A program made the translations under genes and the position numbers. The notes below the pieces were generated by a model, which searched no databases, was not told the DNA's origin, and saw only the letters and a program-made list of their open reading frames with translations. Positions 1 to 9,425 of a stretch of DNA of 43,329 nt are shown in pieces. Origin of the DNA: Nemertoderma westbladi (Eukaryota; Xenacoelomorpha; Nemertodermatida; Nemertodermatidae). The stretch is from positions 1-43,329 of the forward strand of contig JAUCBJ010005303.1 of NCBI GenBank assembly GCA_032718475.1, written 5' to 3'. The first letter of the stretch is position 1. The number at the start of each line of letters is the position of its first letter.

Positions 1-315
1 CTGAATCGCATACAAATTATAATAATCATACTTATAATTTGTCCATAGTCAGTTAATTATATTAAAAATTTACATAATGTATTGAAAGTAATTGTTTTGT
101 ATTTTTGTTTTGTATTAAGTGGTTAATTTGCCCCGCCTGAGGCGTATTTTCCTCTCTAAATAATGTAGAAAGTAATTGATACATAAGACACCTAACACGC
201 TCTGAAAGAAAAAGCTGCTTACTATTCAATTAAACTAAACTATAACTTAACTAAACTACTTATCATACTTACAATATTTTTTTCTACTAATACAATTATT
301 TTTTACTTTTCACAG
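1..315 (+). other. Upstream region or intron end before the four-exon gene
   Basis: This AT-rich stretch has no recognised gene. It ends in a pyrimidine-rich tract followed by CAG (313-315) directly before the ATG at 316, which is a strong splice-acceptor context. The gene therefore probably has at least one untranslated, or further coding, exon to the left, partly or wholly outside the window. No TATA box or start site stands out. Confidence 0.4.
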
Positions 316-2506
316 ATGGATAGGGACATATATAACGTTGTCCCAGAGTTTTACATGAACCCAACGACTGCCACACAGGTGATGGATCGGCCTCCGGTTA
401 TGGAGCGGAGCCATCTACCCGGTGTGGTAGTCAATGTCGTGACTTCGCATAAGAAGAAGTCGGTCGCGAAGTCGCAGCAGCAACCAGCTGCTAAACGGTT
501 GAAGACCGGATACTACTGCATGGCATTCGTCATGTAAGTGTGAACCCTTACTTATCCTATTATAATAATAACAATTTTGAATTAATATTGTGTTGTTTTT
601 ATCATATTTCCGTATTTGTTACAGTTATATGTTTTTAATATTATATTTATTCTATTGTTAATTAGGGCTCGTTTACATATTACTGTATGTAGTATATAAC
701 GTAGGTGGGTGATTTTGGAGAATTTTATTATGCGTTATAAGGGTGAGGTGGTAGGTTGGTTGGTTGATTGGTTTTCAACGTTATAATTACAGACTTTAAG
801 TTTCGTGATACATCATAAAACATTTTTTGTACCAACAGCACATATTTATTAGTGTTTTAAACGCAACTAAGTTTTTTTTCATTGTTAAGTAGTATAAACT
901 AATATTAAATAACGAAATATAACATTTTTCTGATTAGTTATGTGAAATATCATCTCAGGTACATTATAGCCAAAACTAAACCTTTTTTTAACTCTGGGAG
1001 TGGCAAAATCGAACACCGTATGGGAGGGAGGTGTTAAATAAATTGCAATTTTTTTGTTTTTTAGGGACCTATTGTCAGCAACGACCTTTGTTGTCATGCA
1101 GTTGACCCCCGCCGATGCCAAGAAGTTTTACCCTAATGGTATCGGCGTTGGGTCATTCATAGCTCTGTTGGAACCAGGATTCCGGGGGGTGGAGTCCACC
1201 CGGCTCCCCGTAATCACTACTCGACATGCCCCAATACACCTGCGCCGACCAGCCGAATTCCCCCAACAACTCGCCTTAGCAGAGGGATCTGCAGATCTTG
1301 GGGGGTTCTGTGTTTATATGCAGAACCTCCACATATCGGGGGTAGGTTGTAAAATTTATTACTTTAACTTAAAATTTATATTTATTTTTAATTATAAGGT
1401 AGTTTCTGACAGGGGGGGGGGGGGGGGGGCAATTGGTCATATAATATATTGTATTAATTATGTACAAGGGGTACACTCAGTTATGAATATTCCCACATTG
1501 TTTATTATAGGCGACAATGCAGAAAGTCTGTGGGGGGGCGGTTTGCCGCGGATTGAAGGGGACCGGCAACTGCCCCTGTTTCCGGACCTCACTTCCAATT
1601 GTATGGTCATTGGATTGTGACGTCGACTTGACTCCTCAATTTGATGGGGAAGGGCGACGTGTTCTGCCACACGTTTTTTCGTCGTGGCAGTTCACGTCCC
1701 TCTTTTTCTCCCTGGACCAACTAAGTGTAAGTGTTTTTTAATTTATGCATTTTGTATTATAGTTGAAAACAATAATTAAAGCTATTCAAAAATGATAAAA
1801 AATGGACATGTTATTGGCTTCCTATATGGATTACTGGACATTTCAGAAGGCAGTATATAAATATAATACTGCTTGTCCACAGTACCCTCTAAAAGTGGCA
1901 GCCCGCATAGGGCCCAGGATCTCGAAAGGGTTAATTTTATAATTAACTTATGTTTAATATTTTCAGGCGCCACCACGGATTATCCAAGACATCGACGCCC
2001 GTGACCACGTTAACAACCAATTGGATTTATACGCAGGCAGAGGGTGGTACATCCTCGGCTGGGGTAAGCCGGCTACCTCAGTCGATGGTGTACCTGAAGA
2101 CGCCCGAGTCCACATCACTCGAGTGATTCCGGCGGACCCTCTCTACCGTTTTGACGTTTACGTCGCCGGGGGCGGCGGAGGTGTTGCGGGAGCCGGGGGC
2201 GTCGGAGGTGTTGCGGGAGCCGGGGGCGTCGGAGGTGTTGCGGGAGCCGGGGGCGTCGGAGGTGTTGCGGGAGCCGGGGGCGTCGGAGGTGTTGCGGGAG
2301 CCGGGGGCGTCGGAGGTGTTGCGGGAGCCGGGGGCGTCGGAGGTGTTGCGGGAGCCGGGGGCGTCGGAGGTGTTGCAGGAGCCGGGGGCGTCGGAGGTAT
2401 TGCGGGAGCCGGGGGCGTCGGAGGTGTTGTGGGAGCCGGGGGCGGTGGAGGTGTTGCGGGAGCCGGGGGCGTCGGAGGTGTTGCGGGAGCCGGAGACGGT
2501 ATTTAA
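316..2506 (+). CDS. Four-exon gene of unknown function with Gly-rich minisatellite tail
   Basis: The exons I infer are 316-533, 1065-1341, 1511-1726 and 1967-2506. Every intron is GT-AG: donors are GTAAGT, GTAGGT and GTAAGT, and each acceptor follows a T-rich tract. The phases join into one 416-codon frame. Exon 1 is basic near its end (KKKSVAKS, KRLKTG). Exon 2 contains GIGVGSFIALLEPGFRG. Exon 3 starts with a Cys-rich segment (C.GAVC..LKGTGNCPC) and ends RRVLPHVFSSWQF. Exon 4 has RGWYILGWGKP, then ITRVIPADPLYRF, and then runs into about 12 copies of a GGVAGAGGV-like nonapeptide before TAA. I do not recognise the family. Diverged copies of exons 2 and 3, with the same splice junctions, lie at 27.1, 39.3, 39.6 and 40.1-40.4 kb, which supports the model and shows a multicopy or mobile-associated gene. 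The function is unknown, and an exon upstream of 316 is likely. Confidence 0.65.
1412..1429. repeat. G18 homopolymer in intron 2
   Basis: Eighteen consecutive G residues lie in the intron between exons 2 and 3. Three other G15-G19 runs occur in the window (29266-29280, 34257-34275, 42638-42655). Runs of this kind can form G-quadruplexes and are prone to length change. Confidence 0.9.
2168..2495 (+). repeat. 27-bp coding minisatellite (about 12 units) in exon 4
   Basis: The tandem unit is 27 bp (core GGAGGTGTTGCGGGAGCC) with few substitutions between copies, implying recent homogenisation. Its length is a multiple of three, so copy-number change keeps the reading frame. In the exon-4 frame each unit encodes a Gly/Ala/Val nonapeptide. 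Another forward frame is also open and reads EVLREPGAS, but only the first frame is continuous with the conserved exon-4 coding sequence. Confidence 0.9.
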
Positions 2507-2582
2507 CTCGTACTCATATACTTTATATACTCTTATATACTATAATATACTATAAAACTAACTTCTATATTAACACACAATG

Positions 2583-2862
2583 TAACATTTACTAATGTCC
2601 CACGTTATTTGCAGTTGTTTCATAACATTTACTAATGTACCGCGCTATGTGCAATTGCTTTGTAACATTTACAAATGTACCACGCTATGTGCAATTGTTT
2701 TGTAACATTTACAAATGTACCACGCTATGTGTAATTGTTTTGTAACATTTACTAATGTCCCGCGTTATTTGCAGTTGTTTCATAACATTTACTAATGTCC
2801 CGCGTTATTTGCAATTGTTTCATAACATTTACTAATGTACCGCGCTATGTGCGCTATCGCTT
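2583..2862. repeat. 40-bp tandem repeat, seven units
   Basis: There are seven consecutive 40-bp units, each beginning TAACATTTAC(T/A)AATGT and containing a C(A/G)CG(T/C)TAT core. Units differ at a few positions and fall into two subtypes. The array starts about 75 bp after the stop codon of the four-exon gene. No coding role is seen. Confidence 0.85.
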
Positions 2863-3444
2863 CGAGGATTAGACTGCTTTTCGCAAGTTTGGGAGACACA
2901 AAATTCGTCCGCGAGCCGAAAACGGAACGACCCACGTCCGGTTTGTATTTGGGAATTTGCACAACTGGAAGATCAAAGGAGCGTAAGTTTTACGACTCGT
3001 GTCGTTCAAACTTAAGAGCACAGTAGTACTCAAAATTTGTGGGTTTCACTGTCTAATTAGTAGTGTTGTTGGTACTTATTTTCCCGTTAGACGTTGCTGT
3101 TTTGCCTATTATTTGTACTTGTTGATCTACATTTTGGTAACGTATACCGTTATCTCACTTATTCGTACAAATTTAGCCAGTAGGCTAGATTATTACATAT
3201 TTTATTATATACTTTGTTAATTTTATTTGTACCGGTTAGGGTATATATATGATATATATATATATCAAGGTAAGTTTGACATTTGGACATTTCGACATTT
3301 TGACATTTCGACATTCTGACTTTGTTGATTTATTTGTACCGGTTAGGGTATATATATATGCTATATATACCAAGGTAAGTTTGACATTTCGACATTCCGA
3401 TACTTTGACATTTTATTACCCGTACTTGATGTATATAATAAGAC
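2863..3444. other. Non-coding region before the BEL gag, with a ~105-bp-spaced duplication
   Basis: No gene is recognised. A block beginning TTTATTTGTACCGGTTAGGG and ending CAAGGTAAGTTTGACATTT occurs twice (about 3223-3290 and 3328-3392), with TA microsatellites inside both copies. This would be the expected place for a 5' LTR, but I find no matching copy downstream of pol, so no LTR is called. Confidence 0.6.
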
Positions 3445-4464
3445 ATGAGTGACACACCACATTCGACTCGATACCCACCTACTGACTATGACTCGTGCGA
3501 CCCGGACAGATTGACAGTAGACGAACAGAGAATGAGAACCCGAGATTCCACCGATGTCACACCGCGTGCGTCGCCGGTACCCCGAACGGAAATACCGGAA
3601 GCCGCAATGCGTGGTGACGGCAGGATCGAGGATTTCCTTACAGTCCCGCAGACCAGGTCACGGGAACCAGACATGGTAAGCTTGGCGGGAAGCCAAGAAA
3701 ATGTCATTAGAAGTATAGGAGGACACATGACCCAGATTACTCGAAACCTCGGAGAAGGTTTTCGCGTTTTACGCGAGTTAACCGCCCCGATGTCGAGATA
3801 CGAGTTCTACACCTTACAGGTAAGGATAGAAAGTAGGGTACATGCCTCCGTAGATAAACTTAAAGCTTTACACGAACTTGCAGAGTTGCGTGGCGACAAC
3901 TTTACTCAGGTAAAGATAATAGACAATTTGGTAAGTGCGAGGGAAAGCCTTATCCAGTTTAAGTCAGTAATAAGATTGGCTCAACAGGAGCAGTTTGACC
4001 AACTGCTAGGTGAGTCAGTTTCGGATGCATTGTTACAACCCAAAGAGGAAGAAGAACTTTATTGCCTAGACGGGAGGTTGGAGACGCTCACCAATTTTCT
4101 TCGTAGAAACGGTGTACCGATCGAAGAACCGGAAGTCGAACTGCGAGGGACGACAAAAGTTCTTACTACGGAAGGCTCTCGAGCCTGCCAGAATCCACCG
4201 CTGGATAGATCATTCGTTAGTGTACGGAGCGACGTTGGCGACGTTAGTAGAACAGCGTCTGTAATTACTCTACAACAACAGGAAGTTGCACGCCGACAAC
4301 AAGTCGTCGAGGAAGAAGCGCAACGGCAGATGGCACAGATCGCCATCGAGGGAGAGAAACAGCATAGAGAGGATGAGGCACGGATTGCGCACTCTCGGGA
4401 CTCGGGATCGGGACGCAGACTCGGGATGAACACGCCGTACGATTCTTTACTCAAGAGGCTGTAG
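3445..4464 (+). CDS. gag: BEL/Pao Gag-like protein (339 aa)
   Basis: This is an open frame of 339 codons from ATG 3445 to TAG 4462-4464, directly upstream of BEL pol sequence and in a different frame, as expected for gag. The protein is hydrophilic. Its middle (about residues 85-215) is predicted helical by eye, and residues about 280-320 form a Gln/Glu-rich charged helix (QQQEVARRQQVVEEEAQRQ) likely to be a coiled coil. I see no CCHC zinc knuckle and no DTG/DSG protease signature, so the normal C-terminal part of the gag-protease region is missing. BEL Gag proteins assemble the cytoplasmic particle in which reverse transcription occurs. The assignment rests mainly on position and composition. 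Confidence 0.6.
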   Translation: MSDTPHSTRYPPTDYDSCDPDRLTVDEQRMRTRDSTDVTPRASPVPRTEIPEAAMRGDGRIEDFLTVPQTRSREPDMVSLAGSQENVIRSIGGHMTQITRNLGEGFRVLRELTAPMSRYEFYTLQVRIESRVHASVDKLKALHELAELRGDNFTQVKIIDNLVSARESLIQFKSVIRLAQQEQFDQLLGESVSDALLQPKEEEELYCLDGRLETLTNFLRRNGVPIEEPEVELRGTTKVLTTEGSRACQNPPLDRSFVSVRSDVGDVSRTASVITLQQQEVARRQQVVEEEAQRQMAQIAIEGEKQHREDEARIAHSRDSGSGRRLGMNTPYDSLLKRL

Positions 4465-7400
4465 AGCCCAATTCCTACGATAAGGCCCTATCGGTAGAGG
4501 AATAAAGAGCCAAGCAGATCCAAGAGACAACTACACGTTTTCTTAAAGATCAAGGTAGATATGAGATCGGTCTACCTTTCCGAAAGCGAGAACCAAAGTT
4601 CGTAAACAACAGACCCTTGGCGGAGAAAAGAATTGCTCAACTACATCGACGCCTTACGGCAAATTCTTCAGCTAAAGAAATGTATCAAACGCAGTTGGAG
4701 AAATTTATTAGCAAGGGATATGCGGAGCTAGTACCGGAAGAAACACCTATAACTGAGAGAACGTGTTATTTAACTCACCATTACGTTCCCAAACCCGGTA
4801 AACCCCATGAGGTACGAGTGGTGTTTGACGGCTCCGCCCTCTATATGGGCCAATCCCTTAATTCTGAATTGTTACCCAGACCCAACTTACTCCAATCCTT
4901 GTTGGGAATACTCTTAAGATTAAGACAATATTAAATTGCTTTCGCCTCAGATATAGAAGGCATTTTCTTACAAGTCAAGGCGCTGGATAGGGATCGAGAT
5001 AGCCTACGATTTCTGTGGTGGCCTGAAGGAGACCTCAACCAGAAACCGGTGGAGTACTGGATGACCATCCAGGCTTTTGGGATAATCTCAAGCCCTTCAA
5101 ACGCCTGTTCCGTGGTGCGCACCACTGCGGATGATAACCGAGACGCCTTCTCTAAAGAGGTGATTGACAACATCAAGCGGGTTATATACATGGACGACAA
5201 TCTAAAGTCCCTTCCATCAGTCGAAGAAGCCATCGATGTCGCTAAAGGAACGGTAGAGTGCTTAAAAAGAGGAGGATTTCGATTAACTAAATTCACCAGC
5301 AACTCCCGTGAGTTTCTGGAGTCGATCCCGGTTGAAGATCGAGGAGCGAAAGACCTGGATCTAATAAAAGATGATCTCCCAGAAACTAAGAGCCTTGGTT
5401 TGAAATGGGACACCGAAAGAGATATCCTGTTTTTCCAACTAAAACAGCGAGATAATCCAGTTCGGACTAAACGGATTTGTTTAAGTATCCTGAGCACTTA
5501 TTTCGATCCATTGGGATTTATTAGCCCAGTTATATTGATTGCTCGGAGTTTAGTACAACAAATGTGGCTTGAAAACCACTCATGGGACGATCCACTTAAG
5601 GGAGAATTGTTAAAGAAGTGGATAAAATGGGAAGATTCTCTACCAGCCATCGAGAACTTTATAATTTCCCGTTCATATTTTGGTCATGTTCTCCCTACGT
5701 ATTCCTATCAACTCCATGTGTTTGGAGACGCCAGCGATATGGGAATAGGTATAGTAGCCTACCTAAGGGTGGAAACTCCGGACGGAATCAAAGTCGCCTT
5801 GGTTACCTCTAAGGCATTGATAAACAACAAGTTGAAAGTTCCTCGATCGGAGTTAAAAGCGGCTCTATACGCTACAGCCATCGGCCGGAATGTAACAGAA
5901 CAGATCGACTATCCACTGGAGAAAACTGTCTATTGGACCGACGCTTTACTCGTGTTGGAGTACTGTTGAAGTCTGTCAGTTCAGCGTCTTCGTTACCAAC
6001 AGAGTAGCCATTATACTCAGTCGCACTATGATGGATCAATGGAGACATTGCCCCGGAACGATTAATCCAGCAGACATCGCCTCCAGGGGAGCAACTCCAC
6101 AAGAACTGGTAGATACTCCAGACTGGCTAGGTGGACCCGACTTCCTCTACAAAGAAGAAGAAGAATGGCCTCCTCATCTTACTACCACAGAGATTAGACA
6201 AGCCAAGGGAGTGGAGAAAGTCAAACCTAAAACTCGGGCGAGTAAATCAAAATTATTCAAACCTATGGTAGACATACTACATACTGTACTACATACTTCC
6301 GGAGACGACGCTTTGGATCAGAAACCCACAGCCACAAATAAACTTGTGGAAATCCGTGAGAAGGATTGGAAATCTGGAATACCAGACGTCTCGCAAGGAC
6401 TCTCACCTCTTCTGCCTGCAGAGAGCGATACATCACTACAGTTCCTGGAATCGGCTCTGTAAGGCCGTTACATATTTAAAGAGATGTTTTCACCATCACT
6501 ACTCCGGGATGAAGGCCAAAGGTGATACCGCTCCAATAACATCAGTGCAGGTCCATGTTATTAAAGATCTTCCCAAATATAAGATACCCGACAGGTTTCT
6601 GAAGGAGAAGATCAGTTATCAGGAGCACGAAGAAACCAACAAGCAGATGCTGAGACTCCTGCAATGCTATGAGGATTCCGATAAGTATTTCCTGTTGTTG
6701 AGAAATCCACAGATGCACTTAAGGGATAGTTTCTCTAGCACAATGATAGATGGGTTGATACGTGTTGGAGGAAGATTAACGAATGCTCCATTATCCTTTG
6801 ACACTAAGTTTCCCATACTCATTAGAAATCTTGAAATACAAGTCAAGATGATTGTAGACGTTCACAGCAAACTTTATCATGCTGGTAGGGAACGAGTTCT
6901 TAGCGAAATTCGAACTCGCTATTATTTTTATAAACCCCGTAGAGCTCTGAACCAAGTTCTTAGGAACTGCATACCCTGTAGGAAAGCATTCAGTAGGCCT
7001 TTAACACAGCGAGAGGCAGAATTACCTAGGGAACGAGTAAGCTTAATACCGGTGTGGATTTATTTGGCCCTATTGAAGTATATCGTGCTAGGACTATAGT
7101 CAAGAGATGGTGTGTCATCTTTGTTTGTATGACTTGTAGAGCTATCCATCTCGACATGGTGAACGATTTATCTACCAACAGCTTTCTATTAAGCTTACGA
7201 CGACAGATCGCTCGCTTTGGCACTAGTAACACGATGAGATCTGATAAGGGAACAAACTTCATTGGTGCCAACAATGAAATCAAAGCTTACGTCAAAGATT
7301 GGAACCAAAGACAGGTGGACGATCAGCTACGAGTAACAGCGTCTAGCTGGACCTTCAACGCCGCCGACGCCCCTTGGTGGGGAGGAAGTTGGGAGAGATT

Positions 7401-7770
7401 AATAAGAAGTGTGAAAACCGCATTTCACTTTATAGTGCCGTGCCGCGCGTATCTCACCGACGAACTTTTGCGGACGTTAATGGAGGAAATCGCCGCCTAT
7501 CTCAACGAGAGACCGCTTATGCCAGTCTCATCGAGTCCCGATTCCCTGGATGCGCTAACACCCGCGCATTTCCTACTAAAGAAACCTGTAGCCATGCTCC
7601 CACAATCGGAAATCACAGACGGAGACGAATACTGTCGGCAAACTTGGCAACTCATGCAGTTGTTATCCCGTCGTTTCGCTGACCATTTCGAAAAACATTA
7701 TCTGCCCACGCTACAAACGGAACCGGAAACTATGGGAGGCAAGATACTCTTCCCACGACCACCTCCCTAA
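4464..7770 (+). pseudogene. pol: BEL/Pao pol pseudogene (RT, RNase H, integrase)
   Basis: In frame from 4464 there is a short lead (YDKALSVEE) and TAA 4503-4505. RT follows, with a TAA at 4932-4934 just before DIEGIFLQV and an intact YMDD at 5187-5198. RNase H-type sequence (GDASDMGIGIVAY) runs to a TGA at 5967-5969. Homology then continues in another frame (VCQFSVFVTNRVAII, 6028-6462), shifts again near 6400-6460 (SSWNRLCKAV), and shifts back near 7035-7050 into the integrase core. Integrase keeps the H..H...C..C finger before the core and all three acidic residues: Asp codon 7057 (VDLFGP), Asp 7243 (SDKGTNF) and Glu 7393 (WERL). The frame ends soon after YLPTLQ, short of the usual integrase C-terminal domain. 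At least two stops and three frameshifts make this non-functional as it stands. Confidence 0.85.
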
Positions 7771-8341
7771 TCCAACAAACATCTAGGGACTCCCCAACTT
7801 AACAACGGCTGGAGTGGGTATATGACTAGATTTTATATTTGTTTTATTCTTTTATATTTATGTATATATTATTATGTAATTTTATTAGAATCGTTTTCTT
7901 TAATTTTACTTAGTAGAACGTTATTTTAGCAATTATATAGTAGATTAGTGCAATATATATTCGCGTTTATTACTTAATTACTTATACATTATATATTTAG
8001 TGCGACGGCGAGAAATAATTCTTTTTCTCCTTCCTTACTGTCCGTATTACATTACAAATACGTAACTACAGTAAGATGAAATGTCCGTACTTATTAAAGT
8101 ACAATAAAGCTCCTACTATATTTAAGTATTATTGGTAGGCAGAGTATTAGGAATGCAAAATTCAGATCCTTGTGCCTCGCCTCTGGGTAGACCTTGGAAA
8201 CGACTTGCCTCTTCTCACTGATATTGCTTCGTGCGATACTGCTCTCATACCATATATTAAATAATACATATAGTAGCGTGATGTCCTTTTAACAGTAGCG
8301 TATAATGCAAAATAAATCTGTTAAACCCTTTGACCATCTGT

Positions 8342-8638
8342 AATTCTAGTCGATTAAGATATCGCGGCCCCCACCTATATACTTGAAAGACAAATTCTAG
8401 AATCAGTGGTTAACGTCCCCAGACAAGTTCTGGAATAAACTGGTGCCCATCCTGAATATTAATTATTAATATTTACAAAATCTGTCAAATTTTAGATCCT
8501 TTAAAATTCTAGTCGATTAAGATATCGTAGCACTTACCGATACTCTTAAAAGGACAAAATTCCTAGAATCTAGGATCCCAGTCCCCAGACACGTTCTGGA
8601 ATAAAATTACGTCTATTTAACATTAAATAATAAAATTT
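8342..8638. repeat. Two-copy direct repeat, 163-bp period
   Basis: Copy 1 (about 8342-8474) and copy 2 (about 8505-8638) both start AATTCTAGTCGATTAAGATA and share CCCCAGACA.GTTCTGGAAT about 75 bp later. They differ by several substitutions and small indels, so the duplication is not very recent. Its role is unknown; it lies about 0.8-1.1 kb upstream of ORF A. Confidence 0.75.
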
Positions 8639-8896
8639 ACGGGAATAAATTTAAATTCATATATTTCAATGAATTTAATAAATTGTCATTTTATACAATT
8701 TATAACATTCCCAAAATTCCATTAATTAATAGATCATGGGAGCGGAGATTCACTCTATTAAGTGTATTTGTGTGCGAGAATCTCCAATATATAGTCAATA
8801 GCCGATAAAATTCATAAAATCATATATAGAGAGGATATTGACAATTAAAGAATTACTATTAAATAGCATCCCAGATCTGTATGCATGAGAATTACC

Positions 8897-8954
8897 CTAA
8901 TTCTACCGCTAGCTTTCCATAATGTTACCATGGCAACAACCACGCTAGAATTAG
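8897..8954. promoter_or_regulatory. X-box (RFX-type) palindrome within an inverted repeat
   Basis: Positions 8924-8937 read GTTACCATGGCAAC, which fits the known RFX X-box consensus (GTNRCC, short spacer, RGYAAC). It is flanked by an 11-of-12 inverted repeat, CTAATTCTACCG (8897-8908) and CGCTAGAATTAG (8943-8954), so the site sits in the loop of a possible cruciform. RFX factors drive ciliary and other genes in animals. That this site regulates ORF A, about 490 bp downstream, is inference. Confidence 0.4.
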
Positions 8955-9425
8955 AAGTGAGTTAAAAGAACAATAGAAAGCTTGCCCCATTGAATAGCAT
9001 AGGGAATAAATAGCGCACTGCTAGTATCCAAGGATACATAATAAATAAAGTGACATTCTGGAAGGTACTGACTAACGGAAAAATGGCCCGAATGTGTACA
9101 GTTTATGGCAGTTGTGTTGAATTTGTGCGTTCATAGGTGAATGTTACTGCTAAAGTGTGTTTACAGTAGCTAGTCGCAATTGTGAAAGTAGCCCTAACTC
9201 TCCAGAAAGAACCTGAAGTACATCTAAGCCTTTGGGACGGACAGTGGAGTGACTTGTGCCGGTTATCGTTGTCGTTGTGTAGCTACATCGTTGGCGAAAG
9301 CACAGCGACAACGGTACATCGGCGCTGAGGATCTTACACTGTCCGGGGGCAAAAGAGGGGTAGGCAGCGACGCCCGCTAGCCTAATATATAAACTCATTA
9401 TAATATTAATAAACTCATAGCAGAT

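Larger units (their letters stand above)
3445..7770 (+). mobile_element. Degraded BEL/Pao LTR retrotransposon interior
   Basis: The order is gag-like ORF, reverse transcriptase, RNase H, the BEL-specific segment after RNase H, zinc-binding integrase N-terminus, and integrase core. The RT begins with a BEL-type EIGLPF...VNNR.LAEKR segment, and later segments (WRHCPGTINPADIASRG, PWWGGSWERLIRSVK) are characteristic of BEL/Pao. The aspartic protease that should lie between gag and RT is absent. Pol carries several stops and frameshifts. No LTR pair, primer-binding site or polypurine tract could be identified, so the true ends are unknown. Confidence 0.88.
7771..9425. other. 1.65-kb non-coding region upstream of ORF A
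   Basis: No coding sequence is recognised. The region contains a 163-bp-period direct repeat (8342-8638) and an X-box-like palindrome inside an inverted repeat (8897-8954). A short local duplication (AAACTCATTATAATATTAAT-like) lies just before the ORF A start codon. A stop in the ORF A frame at 9390-9392 bounds that reading frame. Confidence 0.6.

Noticed and set aside
2151-2555. Alternative frame of the exon-4 minisatellite (EVLREPGAS repeats)
   Set aside because: The competing frame is continuous with conserved exon-4 coding sequence and fits the splice phases; this one starts inside the repeat edge.
2863-8340. LTR pair for the BEL element
   Set aside because: Comparing 2863-3444 with 7771-8640 showed no shared block beyond short AT-rich matches, so no LTRs are annotated.
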